From positions 2,356,001 to 2,420,000 of the forward strand of contig JACKQL020000001.1 in assembly GCA_018296165.2 (NCBI GenBank): 64,000 nucleotides of DNA, in the 5' to 3' direction. The DNA comes from Termitomyces sp. T153. Taxonomy: Eukaryota > Basidiomycota > Agaricomycetes > Agaricales > Lyophyllaceae. Below the pieces are notes generated by a model. It was not told the origin of the DNA. It saw only the letters and a program-made list of their open reading frames with translations, and searched no databases. Shown piece after piece: positions 1 through 12,276 of this stretch. Numbering within the stretch: position 1 is the first letter of the stretch; the number at the start of each line of letters is the position of its first letter. The translations under genes were made by a program, and so were the position numbers.

Positions 1-3000
1 GAGAACCTCAGTTTTGCTAGGATCTAATGTTGCTACCACTAATGGACTTACCCCAAACCAGGCTCAGGTTGCATCTATTGACCCTGTCAAGGCTTATATC
101 AATTTGTTACCCCCTCAAGAAGAGCCTGTAGTGCTCACAGTCACTAGGGATTCCCAGTCACTTCAGTCTATAATGATGCTAATTGATAACCACAAAGAAA
201 TAGAGTGCATCACTGACAGCAGCTCCCAGATGATCTCCATATCTGCTGAAATTGCTAGCAACCTTGGTTTGCCTTACAACCCCAGCATTGTTTTTGAATA
301 TGCAGAGCACCAACAGTATGATGGATCAATCACTAAGACTTGCCCACAATGTACCCTGCACCATTGGCAACATTACAGTTTATCTACAGATTCATGTTTG
401 ATAGTCTCCCACTTATGACATTCTCCTTATTTGCCCATTTGATGTTTTAACTCAAAGTGTGGTCAACACTCTTAGCTATGTTAAGACCAGCATTACTATT
501 ATGGATCCCAACACTGGCATGTGACAAACTATTCCAACATTTCCATGTGGAAAATCAAAAAGAAACAATTGCCAGAACATCTGGTACAAAACCCAACCAC
601 CCCACTGCTTTTATCACTGAAGACATTGATGATGACAATAGTGACACAGTGGTCATTATTAGCTATAATCATTCAACTGGTCTAGCAACTTGTATAGCTT
701 CTTGTGATTTGGACAAAGACATGTTACTTACAGATTCCACCACACAGACGAACCCTGCTTTAGCTTATTTGTATGCTACAACCAGTGATCTTTCAGACTT
801 TTCCTTACCTCCTCATTCATATCTTGTGTCTACTGATTCCCCTACCCCTTTAATTCTTGGACAGACTTTACCTATTGATACAAGCAATACAGATATTACC
901 CCCACCTACATTAACATCCCTTTCTTGGCTCAGTATGTCACTAACAAGCCAACTAAAAGAAAAGGTGTCCAGGTAAAGAAGAAGTACAAACCAGTCACTA
1001 TGAAGACTAAACCAGTTGCCAGCCATGTTAGCAAAGACTTTTGAATTGAGCAACAGATTATTGGTGACCCACTAGCATCTATGCCACCACTTGACCCAAA
1101 TCTGCCACCATTCATTCCAATCCAGCAATTCACTAGCAAACAACAAACAAAACTTGTCAAAGACCATGACACTGGCTTTCTCACTAGTAACAAAATCAAC
1201 ATTCTTGTCAACATGGTTGCCAAACAAGAAAAGGCTTTTGCTTGTAAGGACTCTGAATGAGGAAGTTTGTGCCCAGACTTCTTTCTGCCAGTACAAATAC
1301 CAACAATACCATACATACCCTGGGCTCAGTACAATCAACCCATACTCCTAGAACTAGAGAAGGAAGTATGTGAAATCATTTGCAACAAAATCCTGGTGTC
1401 TACAAACCCTCAAACTCAGCTTATCGCTCATGCTGGTTTTGTGCCCTCAAGAAGAATGGTAAGCTCAGGATTGTACACAGTCTAGAGCCACTAAACCATG
1501 TCACCATTTGCCATTCTGGAGTTCCTCCTTTCCTAGATCATGTTGCTGAATCTTTTGCTAGATGCATTTGTGGCACTACACTTGATCTCTACATTGGCTA
1601 TAATAAGTGACTAATTGACCCTGCTTCACATGACTTAACAATGTTTCAGACCCCCTTTGGCACACTTTGCTTAGTGACTCTGCTGATGGGTTGGACCTAT
1701 TCTGTGCCTATCTTCCACAACAACATTACTTTAAAGCATCCTGCTAACCCCAATATTTGTTTAGTGCTATGGGATTTCTTTGAACTTCTGAATCAAATTC
1801 TTCAGGAAATAAAGTACTGCAGCAGAATGTTCTTAGGTCACAAACTCATTTTATGCACCCCAACCTTCAGAATCCTTGGTCACATTTGCATGCCTAGCAG
1901 TCAAATTCCTAATGAAACTTGCTTAGCCCTGCTTGAGCACTGGGACCCTTGCAAGTTGCTATTAGAAGTTTGAGCCTTTCTGGGTACAGTTGGAGTTCTT
2001 AGGATTTTTGTCAAGAATTTTGCTCATTATGCTAACAACTTAACAAAACTCACTCACATTGGTATTCCCTTTGAATTTGGCCCAGATCAGATCAATGCTC
2101 AGTAGGACCTTGTTAAAGCTTTATAAAATGCTAAGCCCCTAGTTCCAATTGATTATGAATTGCCTGATCCTGTCATCCTAGCAGTTGACACCTCATATAT
2201 TGCTGTCAACTACTACCTCTGTCAGTGTACTAGCAACAATTGCAAAGAATGCTGCTACAACTGCTTTGAATCAATTACACTTAATGACAGAGAGTCTAGA
2301 TTCAGTCAGCCCAATTTGGAACTTTATGGACTTTATCAAGTGCTTCAAGCTTTATAAATGTACCTTATTGACATCAGGAACCTTATTATTGAAGTTAACA
2401 CTTGCTATATCAAGAGTATGCTACAGAACCCTGACATCCAGCCCTCCACTAGCATAAATCACTGGATAATGGCAATATTGATGTTTCACTTCAAACTCAT
2501 CCACATCAAAGGTACTTTCCATGGCCCCAATAGTCTTTTGCAATGCCTGCTCCAGCCTAACAACCACATTTCCAATGATAGTGACAACTCTGTGTATGAG
2601 GACTGGATCAATTGCTTATATAGCTTCATTCACCAAGTTCAGCTGCCTCTGCCCCTGCTTTGCCAAGTGTCCTCTGCTTCATGATGACTACCCCATCTCC
2701 ATGAGTTCCAGCCTCTCCAGCCTTTAATAACATATTAGTGATGACAGCAATGACTCAGCCTCACAATTAGCAAACAGCAATGATATTTGGCCTCTTCATA
2801 ATGATGGCATCACCACTTATAATGATGTACCTCATAGCGCCAAGGCTATCACTAGCAACACATGTATGTTTTTGGTCAAGAAATGGCTCAACAATCTCAT
2901 CAGACCTGAAGGCTTTAGCAACACAGACTATGCCACTTTCATTTGCTATGTATCTATGTTCTTTATTGCTGGAGGCAAGCTTTGGCAATGAAACAAAAAT

Positions 3001-4221
3001 GGCACCCACAAGCTCTTTGTTCCTGCCAACTGCTGCATATGGGCCTTGAAAGCTATGCATGACAACTTAGGACATAGAGGTCTCTTTGCTATCCAATCAG
3101 CTCTCCTAGAATGCTTTTGGTGGCCTCAAGTTAGCACTGACCTTGTCTGGTACATTTGTACTTGCCACCTCTGCCAGATTCACCAGACATCCAAAGTTTT
3201 CATTCCACCAACTGTCACTATGCCAGCACCCTTGTTCAGCAAAATATACATTGATACCATGTTCATGCTATCATTGAATAAGTTCAAGTATATTATTCAA
3301 GAATGCTGTTTGCTAACTCACTACTCTAAGTTCCACATGCTTGCTAAGAAGAACACCAAAGCCATTGCCAAGTGGTTGTACAAGGACATCATCTGTTGCT
3401 GGGGAGCCCTTAGCAGAATTGTTACCAACAACAGACCTCCAATCTTGAAGGCTGTTGCCTATTTAGTGAAGAAGTACAACTTGCACCACATTTGGATTTC
3501 AGATTACAACAAGCATGCTAATGGTATAGTCAAGTGACCTCACCTCAATGTTCACCAAGCTCTCTTCAGAGCAGTTAACAGTGATCAGTCTAAGTGGAGT
3601 ACAGCTACTTATTCAGTCTTTTAGTCAGAACATATTACAGTTTGTAAGCACATGGGTTGCTCCCCTTACTATGCAATGACTGGTACCCACCCTCTGTTTC
3701 CTGCCAACATAGTTGAAGCAGCATACTTGCAACCACTGCCAAGCTCATTTCTATCAACAACAGACCTCATAGCATAATGAGCAATAGATCTTCAATGTCA
3801 CCAAAAGGACCTTGACTGCCTTCACAACAACATTTTTATTGCTCACTACTTAGCTGCTATTTGCTTTGAAGCAGAACATACTGCCACAATTTGAGACTAC
3901 AACTTCCAAGCTGGCAACCTCATACTAATGAGAAACACTAGAATTGAAGTGATGCACAACAAGAAGATGAGGCCTCAATACTTGGGCCCCTTGGTGGTAA
4001 TCTCTTGTAACCATAGCAGCACTTACATCCTTTGCAAACTAGATGGTTCAGTATTGCATTGCCCAATAGCTGCTTTTTGCTTAGTTCCTTATTTTACTAG
4101 AGAACACATCTCAGTGCCTAGCAACACTTTCAACATTGATACTTCTCAACTCTATGAACTTAAACAAACTGACCTTGTAACCAATGATGACACTGGCAAT
4201 GATGCTAGCAAAGAAAACTAA
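1..4221 (+). pseudogene. Decayed Ty3/gypsy pol (element 1), truncated at the window edge
   Basis: This is a retrotransposon polyprotein broken by many stops and frameshifts but still readable in order on the plus strand. An aspartic-protease remnant lies near 190-300, with DSS where DSG is expected. RT-like blocks follow at about 1380-1973: KKNGKLRIVHSLEPLN, then FQTPFGTL and MGWTYSVPIFHN. RNase H-like sequence lies around 2090-2690, an integrase at 3046-3537, and a GPY/F-like C-terminal tail at 3928-4221 (YLGPLVVIS, LDGSVLHCP). In RT, the stretch that should carry the catalytic xxDD loop is missing between the NICLVL and LNQILQEIKY blocks (about 1755-1815), so the copy is catalytically dead whatever its frames. 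CpG is almost absent. The lineage differs from the chromovirus at 41171-51984. The 5' end lies outside the window. Confidence 0.85.
3046..3537 (+). pseudogene. Integrase zinc-binding and core segment of element 1
   Basis: The longest clean piece of element 1 (163 codons) is an integrase. It opens with the HHCC zinc-binding pattern (His in MHDNLGHRG, then CTCHLCQ) and continues into the rve core, where Asp in IDTMFM and Asn in VTNNRPP occupy the first and second catalytic positions. The second acidic residue therefore appears changed from D to N. The frame ends in TGA just where the third catalytic Glu region (NKHANGIVK) would follow. The piece sits between RNase H-like sequence and the GPY/F-like tail, in the usual Ty3/gypsy order. 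Confidence 0.8.
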
Positions 4222-4745
4222 AAACATCCTTCACTAAGCCCTAGCAACATTTCTTGACTTTGTATTTTGTCTCACCTATACCCTAACTAGTTATTCAGAA
4301 AAACCATCAAATACCATATAAAAAAAACATTAAGTCTTTTTGGTTTTGCTATTCTTTCAACATGTTACAATTGTTTAAAAGCCCTTCACAGACAGTTTAT
4401 TACTATCTTCTCACTTTCAATGCTGTGTTTTGTTGTTTGTTGCTAGTGCTCAGCACACCTCTGGAGGTTTTTATGTCATGATGATTTACTGAGTGTTTTT
4501 CTGTTGTTGCTGATGTCAAGCAATTGTTACTAGTGTGTACCAACACATTTACCTTTGCTTATACTTTTGTCTTTGATCTCATCTTTCTATCTTCCTCTGA
4601 TCTCTGATAATATGGTTACATTTTCTTGGGCCCCTTAAGGAGGCCAGTCTACAAATACAATGAAACTAGAAAGCCCCTCAAGGAGGCTAGTCTTTTGTCC
4701 ATGCTACTACTGATAACAAAAATATATTACAGAGAGTGGTGGTCA
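4222..4745. other. No gene recognised; AT-rich tail of element 1
   Basis: The stretch has stops in all frames and few CpG. It holds two near-direct repeats around a CCCCTYAAGGAGGCYAGTCT-like motif at about 4631-4650 and 4675-4694. It separates the plus-strand pol of element 1 from a minus-strand coding remnant. I see no LTR edge or polypurine tract. Confidence 0.5.
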
Positions 4746-5628
4746 CTAAGAGTTGAGGTCAGCATTGCTGCTAGGCACATCCTCCATCTTCCTCTCCTCC
4801 CAATCCTCCTTGCCAATCTTGTTTGCCTTCTGCCAGGCCAAGAACACCTGGCAGTTGCCCCAATAACCAGCCACTGTCTCCAGTGACCACTTAGCGACAG
4901 CAAACCTAGCCCACACCTCTAACAGCTCCTCTCTCATTCTCTCTAACTCCCTCCTAAATTGCCTCTCTATTTCTGCTGCCCTCTCATTGTACCTACAAAG
5001 CAACATTGCTGACATAAGTGGTGTTGGCAAGGCTAGGTCTTCTCCTAACCATTTGAGCTCATTGTTGCCAACCTGACACAGTGGTGTGCTGCTCCAGGTC
5101 CCCTAGCAAAACTGTCAGCAAAAGTAATCTAGCAAACAAAACACTTACTCATCATTGGATGACTAACTCCTTCTTGCTCTCCTCATCCTTTTCCACCTCC
5201 ACCACCTTCTCCTTGACCTCTTGCCTATTTTTGACTTCTCCTCCACTAACCAATGGCTCAACCTCAGCAACTGTTGCTAAGGGAGTTGTCTCCCTCATCT
5301 CCACATCCTGTCCCTTCTCCCCAACTTCCTTACTAGCAACCAGTGTCAAACTGGCTGCTTGTTTAGATGCCAAAGGCATGTTGTTGTCATTGTTGCTGTT
5401 GCTAGTGCCCTCCTTGTCACTAGCATCCTCCTCACTCTTCACCATCTTGTGACTCTTCTCCTGCTGCTCACCCTTGGCAATTCCACTGCTTCCTACCATT
5501 GTTCCATTCTGCAATGTTGGCAGATTCAAGCTCAAGTGCTTGATCTGGATGGGCTCCTTCCTCCTTGCCAATTCCCTTTGTCTCTCCACAAATGCACAGG
5601 CCTGTTGAACAGAGGCCACCTTCACCAC
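4746..5628 (-). pseudogene. Remnant of a charged, coiled-coil accessory protein (function unknown)
   Basis: Two minus-strand pieces (5628-5152 and 5030-4746) read as one degraded protein. The first has a basic patch (ERQRELARRKEP) followed by a long low-complexity acidic/Ser/Lys tail. The second is a probable coiled coil (AAEIERQFRRELERMREELL). A plausible splice acceptor lies before the first piece, so it looks like an internal exon of a spliced gene rather than a gag. The composition resembles the remnant at 7927-9940, and the two may be fragments of one gene family. I do not recognise an enzyme. It could be an accessory ORF of a retrotransposon, as seen more clearly at 42367-44062, or a gag of a minus-strand family-B element. 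Confidence 0.4.
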
Positions 5629-5707
5629 TATCTTCTTGGCAAACTTGCCACTGATGTGCTCCTATGCTGCCTAGTGCCATGCAGGATGCAGGAAACCTAA
5701 CAAGAGG

Positions 5708-7757
5708 ACCTAACACTAGTCACTAGATAGGGTAGCTGGCAGTAGGAAGTTAATAAAGAGAGTGAGTCAGTGACTGTCCCAGAGAATGAGAGTGAATGGT
5801 GTGTGAAGTGAGAAGTGGAGCTAGTTGCTATTGCTAGCCTAAGTTGCTAGATGGTAGTAGAGAGTCATTAAATAAAGAAAGGGAAAATGAATGAAGACAA
5901 AAGGGGTTGCTACAGAAGAGCAAACTAAGTAGTGAAAGGGGAGTTGGGAAGAGAAATGAGGGAGTGATGATAAAGAGGCTGAAAGGGGGACAAATGTAAA
6001 CTAGTTGCTAGCCATAGTTGCTAGCATTGCTAAGTCAAAATAAACACTAAGGGCACCTGCAGTTGGTGCCACACTAGGTTGAGGTTGAAGTTGGCAAGAC
6101 TGTTGTTAAGTCATTGTTGATAGTGAGCAAAATGAAATCTTAAGCTAGTAAGCTTAGTGTCACGACCCATTCCCTGAAGCCCCATACACCACCTGACAAA
6201 CCCCCGCTCCCCCAGAACCCCCCAACGCTTTGTTGAACTTCCCCAGCACTCCGTGCCTACTCCAGCTAACTCCAACACATTCTTGGCTAACTCTGACAGC
6301 CCCCTGGCCAACTCCGACATCTTCCCTGCAGCCGCCAGCGACTCCCCTGGACTTCCTGAGCCCCTGGAACCACTCCCCCGCTGTGCCTGACCCCATTACA
6401 CATCATCAACCCGACACCCTGGCTCCCCCGACTTATCCTGGGTATCACAACAGCCTCGGAACAGACTGCATTGCAATTGATCCCATCAACATATCAACAT
6501 GGCCTGCCCTCTGGTCGTAACTGACACCCATCAACTCCGTTGAGCTCCGCCAAGCCCCGCCACCACAGCTGACGTCCCCAGAGCTCTTCAGTAGTCAGTA
6601 TATAAGACATAGAGTAGCTCCTCGTACTCTAGTCTTGAGATTACTTATCTATCTATCTACCTTTCTGATGTGTTTCTGATTGTTTCTTCTTGTGTTTTGT
6701 GTCCTGTGTCTCATTTTCCTTATTTTCAGTCTCCCGGTCTTATCTCGTCTCTATTCCATTATCTTTTCATTATTGTTCCGTGTCCCCTACTGAATCTATT
6801 CTTGTTCTCATCTTGTCTTCATCTCATCTTGTTTGACCCCATCTCGTCTCATCTGATTCCATCTATTGTGTTTGAGCCCTCTCAACTGTAACGTCCTCAC
6901 AAACTCCGCAGTTACAATTACAAACCCCCAACACTCATTACCAACCCCGGACCCTGCTATACACTCGGCTCCAAACCCCATCAATCCCTGTTGATCCCCC
7001 ATCAGAACACCAGCTTGGCTCCTGTCATCTGCGCAGCCTCCGCCTCCTCTGCACCTGCAATACTCACATGTGGACTTATGCCTGAACCCCGCCAAGCCTG
7101 TCCCCCTCCTCCGCGACTCATTCTCTACTCCTCCAGACCTCCCCAAACTTGCTCAGATCAATTTCCCCCAGCTATCCTCACAAGTCCCCAGCACCTGGAA
7201 CACCTCCAAGTGCCCAGTTGTCAGTGCAGAGAATCACATTCACCTAGTAAGGACTTGCCCAGTGTAGCTGAGCCCCCATGGTCAGCAGAACCTGACACTT
7301 AGAGAGAGAGAGAGAAAGAGAGAGAGAGGGAACAGTACTCTGTTTGTTGAATACAGTCTCTATGTACAGGCAGTATTGATACTGTTTGTATAGTATAGTA
7401 TTAGAAAGGAGATAGTAATTGCCACCAGCAATGGCATCTGCCAAAGTGTGAATGCTGTTTAAGTATGTTTGTAAGCTTGACAAAAAAAATGATAAGTAAG
7501 AAATCACACAACTGTCAATATGTCCATTTTTGAAGGGGAAGCTGTGTTGTTGCCAGGAAAGTCACTAGCAATCATTGCTAAGAAAGGTCTTGGACTTGTT
7601 GTTCTAGACTCAAAGTCCAGACTCCACATGATATAGCTCACAATCTTGGGGCCAGGCCTCACATGCTGAGTATTGTGACTTGTGCTATGTCAATATAATC
7701 AGCTGCTGTCCAATCAGAAATGCCAAAAATGGTGCTTAGCAACAAATGGGTCTTATC
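5708..7757 (-). repeat. LTR-like repeat family B, copy 1 (split by a solo LTR at 6158-7297)
   Basis: Sequence at 5708-6157 plus 7303-7757 is the reverse complement of 10108-11215 along its length, apart from small indels. Shared landmarks are the GGTACC/GGTGCC-TGCAGTTGG block, a GA-rich tract (7303-7330), and TGATAAGACCCAT (minus strand) at the 7757 end. About 900 bp without the insertion, it behaves as an LTR or LTR-like repeat. The strand call rests on the TGATAAGACC end being 5', inferred from a purine tract next to copy 2. Confidence 0.55.
6158..7297 (+). repeat. Solo LTR, family A, with 5-bp target duplication CTTAG
   Basis: It starts TGTCACGACCC and ends AACCTGACA, the same termini as the LTRs of the 41171-51984 chromovirus. 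It is flanked by CTTAG at 6153-6157 and 7298-7302, a perfect 5-bp target-site duplication. A TATATAA box sits near 6600, and the R start AGTCTTGAGATTAC about 30 nt downstream. Many CpG remain, so it is younger than the family-B repeat it interrupts. No internal sequence is present; it arose by LTR-LTR recombination. Confidence 0.93.
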
Positions 7758-7926
7758 ACTGCCAGTGCTCATCAAAGATTTGCCACTATGAGTGCAGCTT
7801 TTCCTTGTACTGTCTCAGCAATAGCATGGCTGGGCCCCAGTTGGATACCAACAGCCCTTGGAGTTGTTCTTGGCCCAGCAGTTGTTGCACTAAGAAAGTT
7901 GTTAGTGATTGAGTTGGCAAATACCA

Positions 7927-9960
7927 CTAAAAACTTACTGCTCCCTGCTTTTGTCTGAATGCTTGCCTCTTCTCAAGTGACACCATTAACTTCCCCTTAG
8001 CCTTCTTCAACACCACTCCCATGCCCATACCCATATCCACTACAGTTAATGCCTTCTTCCATTGCAAGAGACTCACCAAGCGCTTGTTGGTAAACAAGTC
8101 TTCAATAGGTTCCTGTGACAATGTTACTAACAACTGCCAAGTATTAGTGATAAAGCCAAGACTTACCTCAAATTGGTCTTCCTCCTCTTCCTCCTCCCTA
8201 GCCTTTAACTTGCTCTTTCCCTTGCCCTTTGGGAATGTCACCTGTCAGGTTCCACTAATTATGGGGGCTCAGTTACACTGGGTGAGTCCTTACTAGGCAG
8301 ATGCAATGTTCTGTGCTTATAATCTAGCACTCTAGGGTTGGCGCAGACTAGAGGGATTTGCAAAGAGAAGCTAAGAGAAGCAGTCTGAGCAAGTCCAGAA
8401 TGGTCTGAGGAAGTCTAAGACCAAGTATATTAGACATTGGGCATGGGTGGGCACCAGGAACAAGTTCATAGGTGCGCAAATAGATTGCAGAGCAAGTGAA
8501 GGATTTGCAAGTGATGGAAGCAGAGCCAGAGTTGAACGGGGGGATCAATCAAGACTTTGATGAGTTTTGGGGCCAAGCAACAGACAAGGTCTGGAGTTGT
8601 TGTAAGAATGTTTAGGGATTGTAGTGTGTGCATAGAGTTTGTACTGACATCAGAAATGAAAAGAACTTAGAGAAACAAAGGAAATAGAGACAATCAAGAT
8701 GAGACAGAGGCAAGACAAGATGAGACTGAGAGAAGAAATAGATTTGAGACTAAAAATAGAAATAGAGACAGAAAGAGGCACAAGACACAAGTAACCAGTT
8801 AATATAATATCAAGACTAGAGTATGAGGTGCTACTCTATGGATTATATACTGACTACTGGAGAGCTCCAGGGGGTAGTGAGTGTGGCAGCAGGGCTTGAC
8901 GGAGCTGTGTGGAGTCAACAGGTATCAGTTGCAATTGAGGAGCAGGCTGCGGCAATATTCTGATGGGATCAGTTGGGAATGTGAGCTGCTCCAGGTTCAT
9001 CATAATGCTCTAGAGTAGGTTGGGTGAACCAGGGTAGTGAGCCAGGGATGTATGATGGGGTCAGAAACAGTGGAGGAGGGTTCCAGAGGCTTAGAGGAAG
9101 CATTGATGGCTGCATAGAAGGCATTGTAGTTGGCCAGAGGGCTGTCAGGGTTTGCTGGAGAAGTGTTGGAGTTACTTGGAGTGGGTGCAAAGGTGGTACA
9201 ATAGTTGGGGGGTTTGATGAGGCATTGGGGGAGGGACTCCAGGGAAGCAAGCAGGCTGGGAACAATGTCAGGGGTCCAGGGAGCAGGTTGTGACATCACC
9301 ACTCTCAGCAACATTGCCAACCCCTTAGCAATGCCCTCAGCAGCATGCTTGAAAGTGGAGGGCCCTGCCAACCCAATGCCCCCTTGATTCACACTAATAA
9401 TGCCCCTGCAGTCCTCACTCTGCTCCACACCTGTTGTAACCACCAATTTGCAAAGTGGATGCTAGAATCTGGAATAATATAATTGGTCATTGAGGGTCAG
9501 GTCCTCAAAAAGCTAGAGTTACCTTAGTAGCATCACCAGTCTGAGCAACAGCACCAGCACTTACCATCATCTCTGTCTCCAAATCCTCCATTAAAAACTT
9601 GAGAGAAGGTAGAAGAGGAGCCTAGCAAAAGTGTTACCAGTGTTGCCAAGAAGGAGTAAAAGAAGAACTCACAAATTGTTTATAAAATTCTCAAATCCAT
9701 TCCTCCTCCTTGTACTTCTCATACAACTGCCAACACTTCTTGTCAACAGTTGCCAACTCCACCCATTCCATCCCACTTCCAGCAGTCTCAAACCAATAAA
9801 GCCAGATCTTGATTATGGCAGTGACTGCCAAATGAGGATTTGTTGCTCAGGATGCATGCACAACAGACAAGAGGCAGTCAACCTGATCAAGGAACACCTG
9901 GGCCATCACATGCTTCTTAAGTTGGAAGATGAGATCTGATGACATGGTGATATGATGGAG
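7927..9960 (-). pseudogene. Accessory-protein gene remnant with introns, split by a solo LTR at 8243-9295
   Basis: Read on the minus strand, a start-like exon near 9940 (beginning MSSDLIFQLKKHVMAQ) is followed by degraded exons at 9446-9296. After the inserted LTR comes a lysine-rich exon (KGKGKSKLKAREEEEEEDQFE) ending at a GTAAGT donor near 8170. Another possible donor (GTGAGT) lies further on. The protein is hydrophilic and carries basic and acidic runs. Together with the remnants at 4746-5628 and 22250-24262 it suggests a repeated family of intron-containing accessory genes carried by transposons here. No enzymatic domain is seen. Confidence 0.4.
8243..9295 (-). repeat. Solo LTR, family A, with target duplication TCACC
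   Basis: On the plus strand it runs from TGTCAGGTTCC to GGTTGTGACA, the reverse orientation of the family-A LTR. The flanks TCACC at 8238-8242 and 9296-9300 form a perfect 5-bp target duplication. It is strongly CpG-depleted, with TG/CA at the positions where the 41171 and 50987 copies have CG, so it is older. It retains the self-complementary R block (AATATCAAGACT, plus strand) and the TATA box. It splits the accessory-gene remnant. Confidence 0.92.
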
Positions 9961-10095
9961 ATGGCAGAGGAGAGTTGTAGATAAGAGGATGGAAGGGAGT
10001 GTTGATGAAGTTTAGCTGAATTGCTAGTCACTTTTATTCTTACTACTCTAGGCACATGGACCAAATGAGTGATCATAGGACTTTGAGTTGACTGG

Positions 10096-10107
10096 GGACA
10101 GTCAAGA
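10096..10107 (+). other. Purine-rich tract abutting family-B LTR copy 2
   Basis: The run TATAGGGGAGAA lies immediately before TGATAAGACCC, as a polypurine tract lies before a 3' LTR. It is the only hint for the orientation of family B. Copy 1 lacks such a tract at the equivalent edge, consistent with copy 1 being a 5' LTR or an isolated fragment. Confidence 0.35.
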
Positions 10108-11215
10108 TTTCAGTATAGGGGAGAATGATAAGACCCATTTGTTGCTGAGCACCATTTTCAGCATTCCTGATTGGACAGCAGCTGACTATATTGACATGGC
10201 ACAAGTCATGATACAAGTCACAACACTTGACATGTGAGGCCTAGCCTTGAGATCTGGAACAACATAGCCTTTGTATGGGATTTTAGTGACCATGAGACTT
10301 ATCAATCATAAGCCATATCACATGGAGTCTGGACTCTGGGTCTAGAATGACAAGGCCAAGACATTTCTTAGCAATGATTGCTAGCAACTTTCCTTGCAAC
10401 AATGCTGCCTCCTCTACAAAAATGGACATATTTACAGTCATGTGATTTCTTACTTATCATTTTTTTTGTCAAGCTTACAAACATACTTGAATGGTGTCTA
10501 CACTTCAGGTATTGACATTGGACATGCTCTTTCTTGCAACTTATTACCTTTACACATTATATCAACTTCACTTTCTTTTTACTTGGTTACCAGACTGACA
10601 CCTTGTATGTATCATAAACACTTTGGCAGATGCCATTCTGGTGGCAACTATTATTCCCTTTTGTATACTGTACTTACAAACAGTGTAAATACTGTCTGTA
10701 CATAGAGACTAAGACCAACAAACAGAATACTGTTTCTCCCTCTCTAAGCTTAACAGCTTAAGATTTCATTTTGCTCTTTCATTCATCATCAACCATGACT
10801 TAGCAAACAGTCTTGCCAACTTTGACTTTGACTTTATGTGGTACCAACTGCAGGTGCCCTTAGCTTTATTTTTGACTTAAGTGATGCTAGCAATTATAGC
10901 TAGTGACTAGTTTGCATTCATCCCCCCCCTCTATTCAGCCTCTTTATCATCACTTGCCTCTTTATTTCCCAACTCCCCTTCACCACTTAGTTCCCCTTTC
11001 CTTAGCAACTAATTCACCTTTGTTCTTTTTCCTTTCTTTCACCTAGCAACCTTTTATAATTGTCTAGCAACTTAGGCTAGCAATAGCAATTCTTTTCCAC
11101 TTCTTGTTCACAAAACAACCTTTAGCTCTCATTCTCTGGGGCAGTTACTGACTTGCCCTCTTTATTAACTTCTTACTGCCAGCTACCCTATCTAGTGACT
11201 AGTGTTAGACCCTTG
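10108..11215 (+). repeat. LTR-like repeat family B, copy 2
   Basis: This copy is in the opposite orientation to copy 1 (5708-7757) and co-linear with it. It begins TGATAAGACCC and ends near CTAGTGACTAGTGTTA. It has an extra segment of about 100 bp near 10520-10620 that copy 1 lacks. The following bases (GGCACTAGGCAGCATAGGAGC) also recur beside copy 1. A fragment of that motif (CATAGGAGCACATCAG) reappears at 51985-52000, at the edge of the chromovirus. Confidence 0.55.
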
Positions 11216-11262
11216 TTTTTGGTTCTTTGCATGGCACTAGGCAGCATAGGAGCACATCACCA

Positions 11263-11640
11263 TCCTAGAAAATGAGAGCTAATGGGTGTGGAGTGAACAA
11301 GTGGAAAGTGTTGCTATCACTAGCCTAAGTCACAAGATGGTAATGCAAGGATTGCTGGATAAAGGGAGTAGAAAAGAACAAAGGCAAAAGAGTTGCTAAG
11401 TAAGGGGGAAACTAAGCAATAAAAAGGAGGGTTGGAAGCAAAAGGAAGAGTGAAGTCAAAGTAGACTTGGGGACAAATGCAAACTAGTCACTGGCTATGG
11501 TTGCTAGCATCACTAAATCAAAATAACAATAAGGTACCTGCAGTTGGCACTACACTAAGTTGGAATCAAGGTTGTCAAGACTGTTGCTAAGTCATTAGCA
11601 ATAATGAACAAGAGAGGGCACTCATGATTCAACATAAAAT
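11263..11640 (-). repeat. Partial family-B repeat, copy 3, head-to-head with copy 2
   Basis: Starting at GAAAATGAGAGC, the sequence follows 5785-6130 (same plus-strand direction as copy 1), including GCTAGCCTAAG and the ACCTGCAGTTGG block. With copy 2 it forms a large imperfect inverted repeat centred near 11240. It is CpG-depleted. Confidence 0.5.
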
Positions 11641-12276
11641 ATCAGTTTTGGAGACCCAATGACTATTGGTCAACTGAGGCTTGGGTTCATAGAGCAGCAG
11701 TAGAGGCTATATAAGAGTGCAAAGCTATAAGGATTTAGCACAGTTATGAGCTAGTAGTTGGAGAAAGTAGGTCTTTCAAAGCAACAGAATCAACAATGTA
11801 GACTACATGTGACATTGTCCCAAAGTAGTAAGATTACAAATCCACTATGAAAATGGCAGTTCTGACTGGCATGGTGGATATGATGTGCATAGCAAATCCG
11901 GCTTAGCAGATATGATGTGCATGGTGAATCCAGTATATATGTCATATCAGCCATTTGTTCATTCTATTGCACTCTCTATTATAAAGGTGTTGTTGCCCTT
12001 TAAGGAGGTGTAAAATCATCGTATACCCTTCTGAACTTATGAGTTGCCAAAGAACTCAGTTCATACCACATTGCCACCTTTTTGTTGGCATAGGCTTGGA
12101 GGCCTTTTTTTTTGCTGACATGCCCCTCTTGGACCAGATTTCTGCCTGCTTAAGGAAATAGCAAACAGTCCATTCCATTTCACTGGTAACAAGCTAACAT
12201 TCTTCTGTCCATCTGTTTTGTTGTCCTCTTGTGTGGAGGTAGTGTACCTGATGGACTAGTGAGATTGGTTATGAAT
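11641..12276. other. No gene recognised; degenerate spacer
   Basis: AT-rich, CpG-poor sequence with no credible ORF. It contains two near-copies of ATATGATGTGCATRG around 11878-11925. It lies between the family-B repeats and the 3' end of the KDZ remnant and may include KDZ flank. Confidence 0.4.

Noticed and set aside
4746..5628. Firm call as gag of a family-B element
   Set aside because: It lies next to a family-B repeat, but no capsid-like block or zinc knuckle is visible and the repeat orientation is uncertain.
7303..7330. GA microsatellite as a separate feature
   Set aside because: It belongs to the family-B repeat and aligns with a shorter CT-rich tract in copy 2.
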